From a bacterium (GTDB lineage: Bacteria > Myxococcota > UBA727 > JAUIJE01), in assembly GCA_030431455.1 (NCBI GenBank), contig JAUIJE010000009.1:267399-331398 (forward strand): a DNA stretch of 64,000 nucleotides, given 5' to 3'. Position 1 is the first letter of the stretch. Every line of letters begins with the position of its first letter. Positions 41,145 to 50,059 of the stretch are shown one piece after another. Made by a program: the position numbers and the translations under genes. Under the pieces are notes generated by a model. It did not search any database. It saw only the letters and a program-made list of their open reading frames with translations, and had not been told where the DNA came from.

Positions 41145-41543
41145 ATGGCCACGGCCGAGGATATCGAGGGATATCTGATTCGGATGGGCGTCCCCTACGA
41201 GACCATCGGGGAGCAGATGTGGATGATTCACGACGAGTACGAGATGGTCGACAACATCGTCGTGACCCTCAACGACCCCGTCGTTTTGTTCCACGTCCGC
41301 CTGATGAAGATTCCCCCCGGCTGCGACCGGGTCGGTCTGTACCAGGCGCTGTTGACCCTCAACACCACCGACATGATGCACGGCGCGTATGGCCTCGAGG
41401 GCGACGACGCGGTGGTCGCCACCGACACGCTGCAAGCCGAGAATCTCGACTTCAACGAGTTCCAGGCGTCGGTTGACTCCTTGTCGCTGTGCATCTCCAA
41501 GCACTACGAGACCCTGCTGCCGTACACCCGCGGGGCGGCGTGA
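41145..41543 (+). CDS. YbjN/CesT-like chaperone-fold protein
   Basis: The 132-aa acidic protein belongs by pattern to the YbjN/type III secretion chaperone-like fold: a helix (AEDIEGYLIRMGVPYETIG), a strand with MWMIHDEYEMVDNIVVTLNDP, VLFHVRLMKIPP, then ALLTLNTTDMMHGAYGLEGD and a C-terminal helix VDSLSLCISKHYETL. Such folds dimerise and bind peptides or partner proteins. ATG 41145 has a strong AAGGAGG. It is followed after 79 bases by pspA, so a role in envelope stress or protein handling is possible. It is divergent from the MglA-like GTPase gene. Confidence 0.8.
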   Translation: MATAEDIEGYLIRMGVPYETIGEQMWMIHDEYEMVDNIVVTLNDPVVLFHVRLMKIPPGCDRVGLYQALLTLNTTDMMHGAYGLEGDDAVVATDTLQAENLDFNEFQASVDSLSLCISKHYETLLPYTRGAA

Positions 41544-41622
41544 CCGGATGCCCCGCCCGCCGCTCGACCCCCCTGCCCAAAACGCGTAAGCTCACCTGAG
41601 GCCGCCGGCCGGAGTTTTTGAC

Positions 41623-42384
41623 ATGGCTATCTTTTCCAGAATCGGGACCTTGCTGAAGTCGAACGTAAACGACCTGATCAACAAGGCCGAAGACCCCGAA
41701 AAGATGCTCAACCAGATGCTGATCGACATGCAGCAGCAGCTGGCGGAGGCCAAAAAGCAGGTCGCCCGGGCCATCGCCGACGAGAAGCGCCTGCGCAAGC
41801 AATACGAGAACGAAAAGCAGCTCGCGGTCGAGTGGGAAAAGAAGGCGATGTTGGCGGTCAAGGCCGGCAACGACGACCTCGCCAAACGGGCGCTCCAGCG
41901 CAAGACCGAGCACGAGAAGCTCTCGCTCGGTTTCCAGCAGCAATGGCAGGCCCAAAAAGCGGCCGTCGACCAGCTCAAAGGCGCACTGCAGAGCCTCAAC
42001 AACAAGATCCAAGAGGCCAAGCGCAAAAAGAACCTGCTCATCGCGCGGCAAAAGCGGGCCGAGGCCCAAAAGAGCATCGCCGAGACGATGGACGGCATCA
42101 GCAACGAGTCCGCGTTTGAGACCATGTCGCGCATGGAAGAGCGCATCGAGAAGGAAGAGGCCGAAGCCGCGGCCCGTTTCGAGCTCGCCGAGACCGCCAC
42201 CGGCGACGACCTCCAGCGCCAGTTCGATCAACTGCAAACGGTCGAGGCCGACGACGCGCTCGCCGCCCTCAAGGCAAAAATGGGCGTGGCCCCCGCCGTC
42301 ACCGCCGAGCCGGCGGTGGCCGAGCAGCAGTCGGTCGAGGAGATCGAGCAGGCCATCGAAGCCGAACTCGCGGCCAAACGCTAA
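41623..42384 (+). CDS. pspA: phage shock protein A (PspA/IM30 family)
   Basis: PspA is a peripheral membrane coiled-coil protein that stabilises the inner membrane under stress and forms ESCRT-III-like assemblies. The 253-aa product has the family N-terminus MAIFSRIGTLLKSNVNDLIN and a long charged coiled coil (LAEAKKQVARAIADEKRL, VKAGNDDLAKRALQRK). It ends in an Ala/Glu-rich helix typical of IM30. The regulator PspF and the partners PspBC are not adjacent. It lies 9 bases before sufE. Confidence 0.95.
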   Translation: MAIFSRIGTLLKSNVNDLINKAEDPEKMLNQMLIDMQQQLAEAKKQVARAIADEKRLRKQYENEKQLAVEWEKKAMLAVKAGNDDLAKRALQRKTEHEKLSLGFQQQWQAQKAAVDQLKGALQSLNNKIQEAKRKKNLLIARQKRAEAQKSIAETMDGISNESAFETMSRMEERIEKEEAEAAARFELAETATGDDLQRQFDQLQTVEADDALAALKAKMGVAPAVTAEPAVAEQQSVEEIEQAIEAELAAKR

Positions 42385-42393
42385 GCCTCCGAC

Positions 42394-42798
42394 GTGGGCG
42401 CGGCAGAACTCCTCGAGGACCTCGATCTGTTCGACGATTGGGTCGAGCGCTACCAGTACATCATCGACCTCGGCAAGAAGCTGCCCCCGCTTCCCGAGGC
42501 CGATCACACCGACGCCAACAAGGTGCGCGGCTGCATGAGCCAGGTCTGGCTCACCCATTCGTTCGACGGCGCGGCGCTCACGTTTCAGGGCGATTCCGAC
42601 GCCGCCATCGTCAAGGGCCTCATCGCGCTGCTGTTCGAGGTCTATTCGGGCCAGGCCCCGGCCGACATCCTCGCCTTCGACCTGCCCGCGTTCTTTGAGC
42701 AACTGGGCCTGTCCGAGCACCTCAGCCCCAACCGCCGCAACGGCTTTTTCTCGATGGTGGAGCGCATCCGGGCCGCCGCCGCCGCCGAGTCGGCGTAG
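42394..42798 (+). CDS. sufE: SufE-family sulfur acceptor
   Basis: The 134-aa protein accepts persulfide sulfur from a cysteine desulfurase for iron-sulfur cluster assembly. The reactive Cys is in KVRGCMSQVWL, near residue 47, and the surrounding YQYIIDLGKKLPPLP and FFEQLGLSEHLSPNRRNGF are hallmark segments. GTG 42394 is the likely start, 9 bases after pspA. No SufS or other Suf gene is here, so it serves a desulfurase elsewhere. Nearby pspA and an AraC regulator suggest an operon, although the functional link is unclear. Confidence 0.93.
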   Translation: MGAAELLEDLDLFDDWVERYQYIIDLGKKLPPLPEADHTDANKVRGCMSQVWLTHSFDGAALTFQGDSDAAIVKGLIALLFEVYSGQAPADILAFDLPAFFEQLGLSEHLSPNRRNGFFSMVERIRAAAAAESA

Positions 42799-42807
42799 AC
42801 TCTTTTT

Positions 42808-43815
42808 GTGGCCACCGTAGACGTCGCCTACCCCAATGCGCTGCTCGCGTTCGGGCGTTTCCACGGGCTCGATGTCAAGAGCCTGCGCGCGGCCGTGGGC
42901 CTGGACGAGAGCGTGCTCGCCGAGGAGAACGCGCGGGTGGGGAGCGAGAAGCTCTACGCCTTGTTCGACCTGCTCGCGGAGCGGTTGGACAACCCCACCG
43001 TGGGGTTGCGGGTGGCGGCCGAGACCGAGCCCGACTCCGGGGCGCTCGCGATCGTGCGCTACGCGGCCACCAACTCGTCGTCGATTCGCGAGGTCGGTCA
43101 GCGGGCGGCCGAGCTGCTCACCATTGTCGACGACACCAACCAATGCGTGTTCGAAGAAGATGAGCACGTCATGCGCTATGCCCTGGTGGGGCCCAATCCC
43201 CCCGAGGGCATCAACCGGTACGCGGTGCAGTACTCGTTCAGCCAGCAGCTGCGCATCGCGCGCCTCATCGCGGTGACCCCGTTTTCGCCGGTGGAGGTCC
43301 ACTTCGCGCACACCGCGCCGGTGCGCGGGCTCGACGAGTACGAGCGCGCTTTCCACTGTAAGGTGATCAAGTTTGGGCAGCCCCGCGACGAGCTCGTGTT
43401 CGACGCGGCGGTGGCCGACCAGGCGGTGGTGGGCGCCGACCTCGCCCTCGGGCGGCTGCTGTTTTCGATGGCCCAGCAGCGGCTCGCCGACCTCCCCGAG
43501 GACACCCTCGAGGCGCGCGCCCGCCGGGAGGTGGTCGCCACCCTCGTCGAGGGGGCCGGGCTCGACCTGCTCGCCAAGCGCATGTCCATGAGCGAGCGCA
43601 CCCTCCAGCGCCGGCTCAAGGAAGCGGGCCTGTCCCACAAAGCCCTGGTCGAGGACGCCCGCCGCGCCCTGGCCGAGCGCATGGTCAAAGAGGGGCGCAT
43701 GACCCAGCCCGACATCGCCCATTTGCTCGGGTATTCGGACACCACCGCGTTCGCGCGCGCGTTCCGGCGCTGGTTTGACCAGAGCCCGGGCGAGTTTCAG
43801 CGCGGCGCGTCATAG
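42808..43815 (+). CDS. AraC-family transcriptional regulator
   Basis: The 335-aa protein begins with GTG 42808. The N-terminal two thirds fit the arabinose-binding-like domain of the OruR/ArgR-type subgroup (LAFGRFHGLDVKSLRAAVGL, VGLRVAAETEPDSGALAIV, VEVHFAHTAPVRGLDEYER). The C-terminal 80 residues form the double helix-turn-helix of AraC regulators: LLAKRMSMSERTLQRRLKEA and DIAHLLGYSDTTAFARAFRR. The target genes and effector are unknown. The gene is the last of a possible unit with pspA and sufE. Confidence 0.93.
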   Translation: MATVDVAYPNALLAFGRFHGLDVKSLRAAVGLDESVLAEENARVGSEKLYALFDLLAERLDNPTVGLRVAAETEPDSGALAIVRYAATNSSSIREVGQRAAELLTIVDDTNQCVFEEDEHVMRYALVGPNPPEGINRYAVQYSFSQQLRIARLIAVTPFSPVEVHFAHTAPVRGLDEYERAFHCKVIKFGQPRDELVFDAAVADQAVVGADLALGRLLFSMAQQRLADLPEDTLEARARREVVATLVEGAGLDLLAKRMSMSERTLQRRLKEAGLSHKALVEDARRALAERMVKEGRMTQPDIAHLLGYSDTTAFARAFRRWFDQSPGEFQRGAS

Positions 43816-43923
43816 CCCAAACCGCGGTCCAACAGCACACTGGCGCTCGGGGTCAAACCTTTGGCAGCAGCTGTCACGCGCTGGCGGATGTCACTGCGTA
43901 CAAGAGAATCCGGAGGTTTTCTC

Positions 43924-44019
43924 ATGTACGCACAACTGAAGCACGCCATGTCGTTTCTGCCCGTGATGCTCCGCATCGGCTTTGTGGTGTTCCGCGCCCC
44001 GGTCGCGGCGGCGGCCTAG
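43924..44019 (+). CDS. possible 31-residue peptide MYAQLKHAMSFLPVMLRIGF...
   Basis: A short frame of 31 codons begins at ATG 43924 with CGGAGG 7-12 bases upstream, one of the better ribosome-binding sites in the window. The peptide is basic, then hydrophobic (SFLPVMLRIGFVVFRAPV), and ends in four alanines, as a single membrane helix would. It lies in the 365-bp gap between the AraC regulator and the convergent typA; no other gene is seen in that gap. It could be a small membrane protein or a chance frame. Confidence 0.4.
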   Translation: MYAQLKHAMSFLPVMLRIGFVVFRAPVAAAA

Positions 44020-44138
44020 CTCGTCGACGCCGCGTCGGTGTACGCGGCCCTGCGCCCCAGGCGGCGGCGCGGACAGACAGCCGACCGACCCCCGCTCGTT
44101 CGCGTTCGGCGTCCTGATACGCTCCATTGACATTGTAG

Positions 44139-44174
44139 GGCCTCGCGAAGGCCGTGCCCCCGGCGCACGCCGGG
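44139..44174 (-). terminator. paired hairpins downstream of typA
   Basis: Two short stems lie 7-42 bases after the typA stop: GGCCT/AGGCC (44139-44153) and CCCGGCG/CGCCGGG (44159-44174). They lack a U-tract on the minus strand, so intrinsic termination would be weak. Confidence 0.3.
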
Positions 44175-44180
44175 CGCGCG

Positions 44181-46067
44181 TCACGCGCCCGCGGTGGCCT
44201 CGTCCTTGAGCTTCTTGCCCTTTTTGGGCCGCATGTTGGGCTTGAGCACCCGCTTGCGAATCCGGATCGCCTTGGGCGTGACCTCGACCAGCTCGTCCAT
44301 GTCGATCCACTCCATCGCGTCCTCGAGCCGCATCAGGCGGGGGGGGCTCAGGATGGTGGCTTCGTCTTTGCCCGCGGCCCGGACGTTGGTGAGCTTTTTG
44401 GCGCGACAGCAGTTCACGTCGATGTCGTTGTCGCGGGCGTGTTCGCCGATGATCATGCCCTCGTAGACCTCGGTGTTCTCTTTGATGAACAGCTGGCCAC
44501 GCGGCTGCAGGTTGAACAGCGCGTACGGCGTGGTCTTGCCCGTCTCCGAGCTCACCAGCGCCCCGCTTTTGCGCGCCTGGACCGGGCCGAGATACGGGCG
44601 CCAGCCGGCCACGTAGGTGCTCATGATGCCCTCACCGCGCGTAAGGGTCAGGAACAGGTTGCGAAACCCGATGAGCCCCCGCGTGGGCACCCGGTACTCG
44701 ACCCGGACCCGGCCGGAGATGTTCGCCCCCATGCTCTCCATCGACCCACCGCGCTTGCCGATCACCTCGGTGACCGCGCCCACCGCGCTCTCGGGCAGGT
44801 CACAGACCAGGCCCTCCTCGGGCTCCACCTTCTTGCCGTCCTGTTCTTTGACCACGACCTCGGGCCGGGACAGGCACATCTCGTAGCCCTCGCGCCGCAT
44901 GGTCTCGACGAGCACCGCGAGGGAAAGCTCCCCGCGGCCCATCAGGCGGAACTTGTCCGGGGTGTCCATCGGCAACACCCGAAGGGCCACGTTGCCGCGG
45001 GTCTCGCGGTCGAGGCGCTCCTTCAGATTGCGCGAGGTGACGTACTTGCCGTCCAGCCCGGAGAAGGGCCCGTCGTTGACGCTCATGACCATGGTCATGG
45101 TCGGCTCTTCGACCTCGATGCGCGCCAATGGTCCTGCACCGTCGCGTTCGCAGATGGTGTCGCCCGGCTCGACGTCTTCCAACCCGGCGAACACCACGAT
45201 GTCGCCGGCCTCGACCTGGTCCGCCTCTTGCCGGCGGAGACCGGCCGCGGTCCACAGGGCCACCGCTTTGCCCATGGTCTTTTTGCCGTCTTTGCCGTGG
45301 CACACGACCTCTTGGTTTTTGCGCATGCGCCCGGCGTGCACCCGGCCGGTGGCCAGGCGCCCGACGTACTCGTCGTAGGAGATGGCGTTGACCAAAAACT
45401 GCAGCGGCGCGTCGGCTTCGCCCTGGGGGGCGGGGATGTGCTCGAGGATCGCGTCGAACAGCGGGCGGAGGTTGCGCGACTCGTCCGGTTCCAGGACCTG
45501 CGGGTGCTGGGCCGCCTCGGGCACCGGGCCCATGGGCTCGCCCACCACCGCCCAGCCGTCGCGCGCCACCGCGTACATCACGGGGTGTTCGAGCTGGGCC
45601 TCGTCGGCGCCGAGGTCGATGAACAGGTCGTAGACCTCCTGCAGCACCTCTTCGGGCCGCGCGTCTTTGCGGTCACACTTGTTGATGCACACCAGGGGCA
45701 CGAGGCCGAGGTGCAGGGCTTTGTCGAGGACGAACCGGGTCTGGGGCAGGGGGCCCTCGGCCGCGTCGACGAGCAACAGCACCCCGTCGACCATGTGCAA
45801 GGTGCGCTCGACCTCGCCCCCGAAGTCGGCGTGTCCGGGGGTGTCCACGATGTTGACCCGCACGTTGCCGAGCTGGATGCCGGTGTTCTTGGCCATGATC
45901 GTGATGCCGCGCTCGCGCTCTTGGTCCATCGAGTCCATGACCCGCTCTTGGACTTTTTCGTTTTGGCGAAAGCTGCCCGCTTGCTTCAGCATGGCATCGA
46001 CCAGCGTGGTTTTGCCGTGGTCGACGTGGGCGATGATCGCAATGTTGCGGAGATCGGAGCGGCTCAA
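44181..46067 (-). CDS. typA: ribosome-associated translational GTPase TypA/BipA
   Basis: TypA is a GTPase related to elongation factors that binds ribosomes and supports growth under stress. The 628-aa product shows G1 [10 protein letters not shown]2 RGITI, G3 DTPGHADF and G4 NKCDR, followed by EF-G-like domains and the BipA-specific C-terminal region ([30 protein letters not shown]). The length is normal (about 605-635 aa). It starts at ATG 46067 and stands apart from its neighbours by about 60 bases. The word AATG-N4-TGCA occurs inside it at 45127. Confidence 0.97.
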   Translation of the reverse strand: MSRSDLRNIAIIAHVDHGKTTLVDAMLKQAGSFRQNEKVQERVMDSMDQERERGITIMAKNTGIQLGNVRVNIVDTPGHADFGGEVERTLHMVDGVLLLVDAAEGPLPQTRFVLDKALHLGLVPLVCINKCDRKDARPEEVLQEVYDLFIDLGADEAQLEHPVMYAVARDGWAVVGEPMGPVPEAAQHPQVLEPDESRNLRPLFDAILEHIPAPQGEADAPLQFLVNAISYDEYVGRLATGRVHAGRMRKNQEVVCHGKDGKKTMGKAVALWTAAGLRRQEADQVEAGDIVVFAGLEDVEPGDTICERDGAGPLARIEVEEPTMTMVMSVNDGPFSGLDGKYVTSRNLKERLDRETRGNVALRVLPMDTPDKFRLMGRGELSLAVLVETMRREGYEMCLSRPEVVVKEQDGKKVEPEEGLVCDLPESAVGAVTEVIGKRGGSMESMGANISGRVRVEYRVPTRGLIGFRNLFLTLTRGEGIMSTYVAGWRPYLGPVQARKSGALVSSETGKTTPYALFNLQPRGQLFIKENTEVYEGMIIGEHARDNDIDVNCCRAKKLTNVRAAGKDEATILSPPRLMRLEDAMEWIDMDELVEVTPKAIRIRKRVLKPNMRPKKGKKLKDEATAGA

Positions 46068-46127
46068 GGGTGTTCCCGGGTTGTGGTTGCCCGCTGCGTA
46101 GCGGGCACAAGCCCCGATGAAAAGCCC

Positions 46128-46514
46128 TCAGCGCTTCTTCTTTCCGAAGGTTTCCTTGGTCACGTCCTCGACCGCATCGAGGAACAGGCGCGCATCGGAG
46201 GCCGCGGACGCATCCTCCGCCGCCACCGGCGCGGGCTCGTCGGGGGACGCCGCCGCCGCCGGGTCGCCCTTTTTTCGCGGGGCTTCCTCGTCGTCGAACT
46301 TCTTCATCACCGCGCCGTCGCCCACCTCCGCCACCGCCTGGGCGAAGAGCTCCTCGTCGCTGAGCACGGGCTCTTCGGCCGGCCCCTCCATCGTCGTGAC
46401 CGGGGCCGCCGCCGGGGGCGCGCTGTGGTTGCGGTCGGGGACTTCGTCGTGGGTGGTCACCCACGCCTTGAGCTGGTCCTTCATGTCGTTCAGCGAGCCG
46501 CTCTTCTTGCTCAT
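46128..46514 (-). CDS. small acidic disordered protein, 128 aa
   Basis: Not recognised. The product is rich in Ala, Pro, Asp and Glu and looks mostly disordered, with Lys-rich ends (MSKKSGSL and KETFGKKKR). The short segment LSDEELFAQAVAEVGDGAV resembles the linker seen at the front of some Smr-domain proteins, but no Smr domain follows. No signal or membrane segment. It lies between the TPR-protein gene (9 bases) and typA in the same direction. Its low complexity makes the gene call less firm than its neighbours. Confidence 0.65.
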   Translation of the reverse strand: MSKKSGSLNDMKDQLKAWVTTHDEVPDRNHSAPPAAAPVTTMEGPAEEPVLSDEELFAQAVAEVGDGAVMKKFDDEEAPRKKGDPAAAASPDEPAPVAAEDASAASDARLFLDAVEDVTKETFGKKKR

Positions 46515-46523
46515 GGCAAAAGG

Positions 46524-48323
46524 CTACTCCTGTTGGCTGTCGATGTAGAGCGTGGCCTTGCCCTGGGCGTACTCCTCTTGGATCGCCTGGATGCGCTGGG
46601 TCATCTGGTTTTTCCGGTAGAGCTTGAGCTCCATCAGCCCGGTCTCCTCGGACAGCTCGAGGCGGTGCACGACTTGTTCGGCCTTCTCGCGCAGCTGCTT
46701 TTTGCGCTCGGCCACGACGAGGTCGGTCTCGGCCCCGAGGTCACCGAGCACGCGCTTGGCCTTTTCCTGGTCCGTCTCGAGCTCGGCGAGGATGGTGCGC
46801 ACCCGGCGGGCTTTCTGCTGGTGTCGGTGCATGACGTCGGCGAGGGCGGCGTCGAGCTGTTCGCGCACCCGCAGGGCCCGGCGGAAGGTGGCGAGCGCGT
46901 TGACGTCGGCGGCCGCCACCTTGATGCCGCGTCGTTCGCGTTGGCTTTGCAGGTTCTGCGCGCGCCGGAGCAGCACGTCGGCCTCGCGCAGTTTTTCCAA
47001 GGCCCGGAACAGCGGTCCCTGGGGCCCGCCGTCGGCGAGCTGCCTTTGGAGCAGGGCGATGGCCGCGTCGTTTTCGGCCACGACCCCCTGCAGGGTTTTG
47101 ACTTCCTCCTCGAGCAGCACCAGCCGGGTCGCTTCCCGGGCGTCGAGCAGGCCGCCCACCGTCGGGTCCTCGGCGAGCTGTTGCTCAAAGGGGGGCGCGC
47201 CGTCGCCGAAGGTCTCGGCCCGCACCCGCCGCCCGATGCTGGACAGCTTCTGGAACGCGACCATCGCGTCCTCGTCGGAGCCGTCGAGGATGCTGAGGTT
47301 GGCCTGGACCCGGTACATCTCGAGCAGGTTGCCCATCTCGGGCTCGTACCGCTCCAGGGCGGCCAGATAGTTGCGCGCGGCCCCGAGGTTGCCGACGTGG
47401 GCGGCGGTGACCGCGGCCTCGAGCAACGCCTCCGAGCGCTGCCAGGACAGCGCCGGCACCGAGCGATACGCCTCGAGGGCGCTGTCGTGGTTGCCGCGCT
47501 CGCGCTCGATGCGCGCGAGCTGAATGTGCGAAAGGATGCGGGCGTCGTCTTCCTCTTCGGTGCGGTACCGCGCGGGGGGCAGGGCGGCGATGTTCTCGAA
47601 CGCGGCCGCGGCCTCGTCGAGCTTGTCCTCGGCCACCGCCACCACCGCGCGCAGGTACGTGGCCCGGACCGCGTGGGTCTCGGTGAACGCGCGCACGACG
47701 TTGAGCCGCTCCTTTGCGCCCTCGACGTCACCCTTGAGCAGGGCCGCCTTGGCCGCCCGGTAGCCCGCTTCCGAGGTGCGCCCGACGGGGCCGCAGCGGT
47801 CCGCCCACAATGGGTCTGCAGCGCGGGGGGAGCGCCGCTCGGTGAGGCGGTACCGCAGGACCACCGCTTCGGTGCACAGGCGCCAGTCGAGCCGCTCGTA
47901 GGGCACCAGCGAGAGGTAGGCGAGGGCCAGGTCCTGGTCCTCCTCGACGTCGCCGGCCCCGGCCGAGAGCGTCAGCTCGGCGAGCACGGCGATGGTCTCG
48001 GCGCAGCCCTCATCCCCGCTGAGCACACACTCCGCGGCCGCGCGCTGGGCGAAGGGAATCGCTTCTTGGTCCCGGCCCACCTGCATGTGCTCGTGGGCGG
48101 CGACGAGAAAGAGCGCGGGGCGGTCCTCGGGCACCCGGCCACGCTTGAGCTGCACGGTCATCGCCTCGCGCATCGCGCGCTCGGCTTCGTCGATGAGCTC
48201 CGGCGGCGAGCAGGCTTTGCACGTCTGGACCGCGTCCGCGCGCGCGCCGGCCGCCCCGAGGAGCAAAAGCCCCAGGGCCACGCCCACGGCGCGGAATTGA
48301 CCAGCCGGTACTACCCCCAACAT
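46524..48323 (-). CDS. exported TPR and coiled-coil protein
   Basis: The 599-aa product (ATG 48323) starts with a signal peptide (FRAVGVALGLLLLGAAGARA). The first half contains helical repeats of TPR type (EHMQVGRDQEAIPFAQRAA, ATYLRAVVAVAEDKLDEAA, IQLARIERERGNHDSALEAY). The second half is a long coiled coil (LLEEEVKTLQGVVAENDAA, HHxQQKARRVRTILAEL-like stretch, LREKAEQVVHRLEL). CKACSPP near the mature N-terminus may form a disulfide. It probably acts as a periplasmic scaffold. A TTG start at 48344 is also possible. No clear ribosome-binding site precedes either start. Confidence 0.8.
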   Translation of the reverse strand: MLGVVPAGQFRAVGVALGLLLLGAAGARADAVQTCKACSPPELIDEAERAMREAMTVQLKRGRVPEDRPALFLVAAHEHMQVGRDQEAIPFAQRAAAECVLSGDEGCAETIAVLAELTLSAGAGDVEEDQDLALAYLSLVPYERLDWRLCTEAVVLRYRLTERRSPRAADPLWADRCGPVGRTSEAGYRAAKAALLKGDVEGAKERLNVVRAFTETHAVRATYLRAVVAVAEDKLDEAAAAFENIAALPPARYRTEEEDDARILSHIQLARIERERGNHDSALEAYRSVPALSWQRSEALLEAAVTAAHVGNLGAARNYLAALERYEPEMGNLLEMYRVQANLSILDGSDEDAMVAFQKLSSIGRRVRAETFGDGAPPFEQQLAEDPTVGGLLDAREATRLVLLEEEVKTLQGVVAENDAAIALLQRQLADGGPQGPLFRALEKLREADVLLRRAQNLQSQRERRGIKVAAADVNALATFRRALRVREQLDAALADVMHRHQQKARRVRTILAELETDQEKAKRVLGDLGAETDLVVAERKKQLREKAEQVVHRLELSEETGLMELKLYRKNQMTQRIQAIQEEYAQGKATLYIDSQQE

Positions 48324-48451
48324 CACCGTTACCGTAACCAACAATCGCGCCAGCCGCGCGGATCTGGCCCCCCCAGCGCAGATCCCGCTTCTCGACGACC
48401 AGCCCCACAGAACCAGCGTTCGATTTGCGCCGGTTTTTCGTGGCCGGGCAC

Positions 48452-48479
48452 AAAAAAATGCGGCTTTTCAGCCGCATTT
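48452..48479 (-). terminator. Rho-independent terminator of the 62-aa gene
   Basis: On the minus strand a 10-bp perfect stem AAATGCGGCT/AGCCGCATTT with a 4-base loop is followed by a run of T (48452-48458 region). It sits 20 bases after the stop at 48500. It is the classic intrinsic terminator form and marks the end of the small upstream gene, independent of the TPR gene. Confidence 0.85.
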
Positions 48480-48499
48480 CGTTCGGGACAGGGGCCCGC

Positions 48500-48688
48500 T
48501 TAGAGGAGTGTCACGTTTTCACCGATGGGGGAGATGTCGAGGATCTCGACCCCGCGCCGGTCTGAGACAGTCTCGTCGTCGTCCGGCCGACTGGCGCGCT
48601 CGCACGGGGCGTCGATCCACACCCGGTCGCGCTCGCGCTCCTGCTCGCGTTCTTGTTCCAGCTCTTCGATCATCCACGGCGGAATCAT
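48500..48688 (-). CDS. small acidic protein, 62 aa
   Basis: ATG 48688 gives MIPPWMIEELEQEREQERER, a Glu/Arg-rich helix preceded by a short hydrophobic head, and an acidic C-terminus ending DISPIGENVTLL. AGAGG lies about 9 bases upstream. The frame is open further upstream (to 48805), but the MIPPW start is favoured, as short proteins beginning MIPPW-x-IEE are frequent in Proteobacteria and Myxococcota. A strong terminator just downstream supports an independently transcribed gene. Function unknown. Confidence 0.6.
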   Translation of the reverse strand: MIPPWMIEELEQEREQERERDRVWIDAPCERASRPDDDETVSDRRGVEILDISPIGENVTLL

Positions 48689-48995
48689 TGTTCTCGACCT
48701 CTGCCGGGCGCGGCACTGCGCCATTACACCTATAACGACGCGTTCACGCGCTTTGCTATTTCTGATCCCAGTTTGCCGCGGTGTCTCAGCCGCGCGCAAA
48801 TCCAAGGGCGTGATCCGGGCGGGCCTGTGACAAAAACACCCCGCTCAGGCATGAAAGCCCTTTATGGACAGTCACTTAGGCTTTGCGGCAACCCGCCCAT
48901 ACCCAGCCCTACATTGTCTCAGGCCTGGCCAGATCCGCGCCCCGGGTGAGGCCTGGCCTGGTGTCTCGGGTCTGTTCAGGGCGGGGGGACCCCGT
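48689..48995. other. 307-bp intergenic region
   Basis: This gap lies between the 62-aa gene and the glpX stop. The only structure noticed is a direct repeat AGGCCTGGCC (48921-48930 and 48949-48958) and an AT-richer stretch around 48719-48745 likely to hold the promoter of the 62-aa gene (minus strand). No gene or RNA was recognised. Confidence 0.5.
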
Positions 48996-49961
48996 TCAGA
49001 CCAAGTCGTAGCGCGGCTTCTTGTCGAACCGGTGGGTCGCATCGATGGTGCGGATCGTGCCCGACTTGCTGCGCATGACGATGGACTGCGTGCGCGCGCC
49101 GCCGGAGAAGTACCGCACGCCCTTGAGCATGTCCCCGGTGGTCACGCCCGTGGCCGCGAACATCACGTCCCCGCGGGCGAGCTCATCCCGCTGCCATTTC
49201 TTGTCGAGGTCGACGCCCATCTTCCTGGCCCGGGCCGCTTCCTCGTCGCTGCGCGGCTTGAGCCGGCCCTGGAAGTCGCCGCCCATACACTTCAGCGCAC
49301 ACGCCGCGAGCACCCCCTCGGGCGCCCCCCCGGTACCGAACAGCACGTCGATGCCGGTGCTCTCGACGCAGCAGGCGATGGCCGCGGACACGTCCCCGTC
49401 GGAGATGAGCCGGATGCGGGCCCCGGCTTCGCGGACCTCGGCGATGAGGTCGTTGTGGCGATCGCGCTCGAGGATGATCGCGGTGAGGTCAGGGATTTCG
49501 CAGCGCTTTTTGGCCGCGATGGCTTTGAGGTTCTCGGTGGGGGATTTGTCGATGTCGACGACGCCCGCGACCTCGGGGCCCACCGCGATCTTGTCCATGT
49601 ACGTGTCGGGGGCGTGCAGCAGGTTGCCCTTTTCGCCGAGGGCGACGACGGCCCAGGCGTTGGGCTGCCCGAAGGCGCAGAGGTTGGTGCCCTCGAGGGG
49701 GTCGACCGCGATGTCGACCTCCGGGTCCTCGCCGCTGCCGCCGCCGACTTTTTCACCGATGTAGAGCATCGGGGCCTCGTCGCGTTCGCCTTCGCCGATG
49801 ACGACGGTGCCGCGGATGTCGAGGCTGTCGAAGGTGTTGCGCATGGCGGTGACCGCGGCTTGGTCGGCCTGGTCCTTGGCCCCCCGGCCCATGAGGCGGG
49901 CGGCGGCGAGCGCGGCGGCTTCGGTGACACGGACGACTTCGAGGGCGAGGTTGCGGTCCAC
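48996..49961 (-). CDS. glpX: class II fructose-1,6-bisphosphatase
   Basis: The 321-aa metal-dependent phosphatase hydrolyses fructose 1,6-bisphosphate in gluconeogenesis. Family segments are VVIGEGERDEAPMLYIGE, VDPLEGTNLCAFG (metal and phosphate site), ATGVTTGDMLKGVRYF and the C-terminal ATHRFDKKPRY. GTG 49961 is preferred because AGGAG is 6-10 bases upstream and the protein then starts MDRNLALEVVRVTEAAA, as in GlpX. The frame remains open upstream through the hairpin array and is not coding there. The length is close to E. coli GlpX (336 aa). Confidence 0.95.
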   Translation of the reverse strand: MDRNLALEVVRVTEAAALAAARLMGRGAKDQADQAAVTAMRNTFDSLDIRGTVVIGEGERDEAPMLYIGEKVGGGSGEDPEVDIAVDPLEGTNLCAFGQPNAWAVVALGEKGNLLHAPDTYMDKIAVGPEVAGVVDIDKSPTENLKAIAAKKRCEIPDLTAIILERDRHNDLIAEVREAGARIRLISDGDVSAAIACCVESTGIDVLFGTGGAPEGVLAACALKCMGGDFQGRLKPRSDEEAARARKMGVDLDKKWQRDELARGDVMFAATGVTTGDMLKGVRYFSGGARTQSIVMRSKSGTIRTIDATHRFDKKPRYDLV

Positions 49962-50059
49962 GGCTTCTCCTGCGTGAACCGTCTCGTTCCACACACGCGG
50001 CGTGGTTTCAACGGGGACGGGACTAGAGTGCATCCAGTGCATCCCAAAACCCCAGCTGG

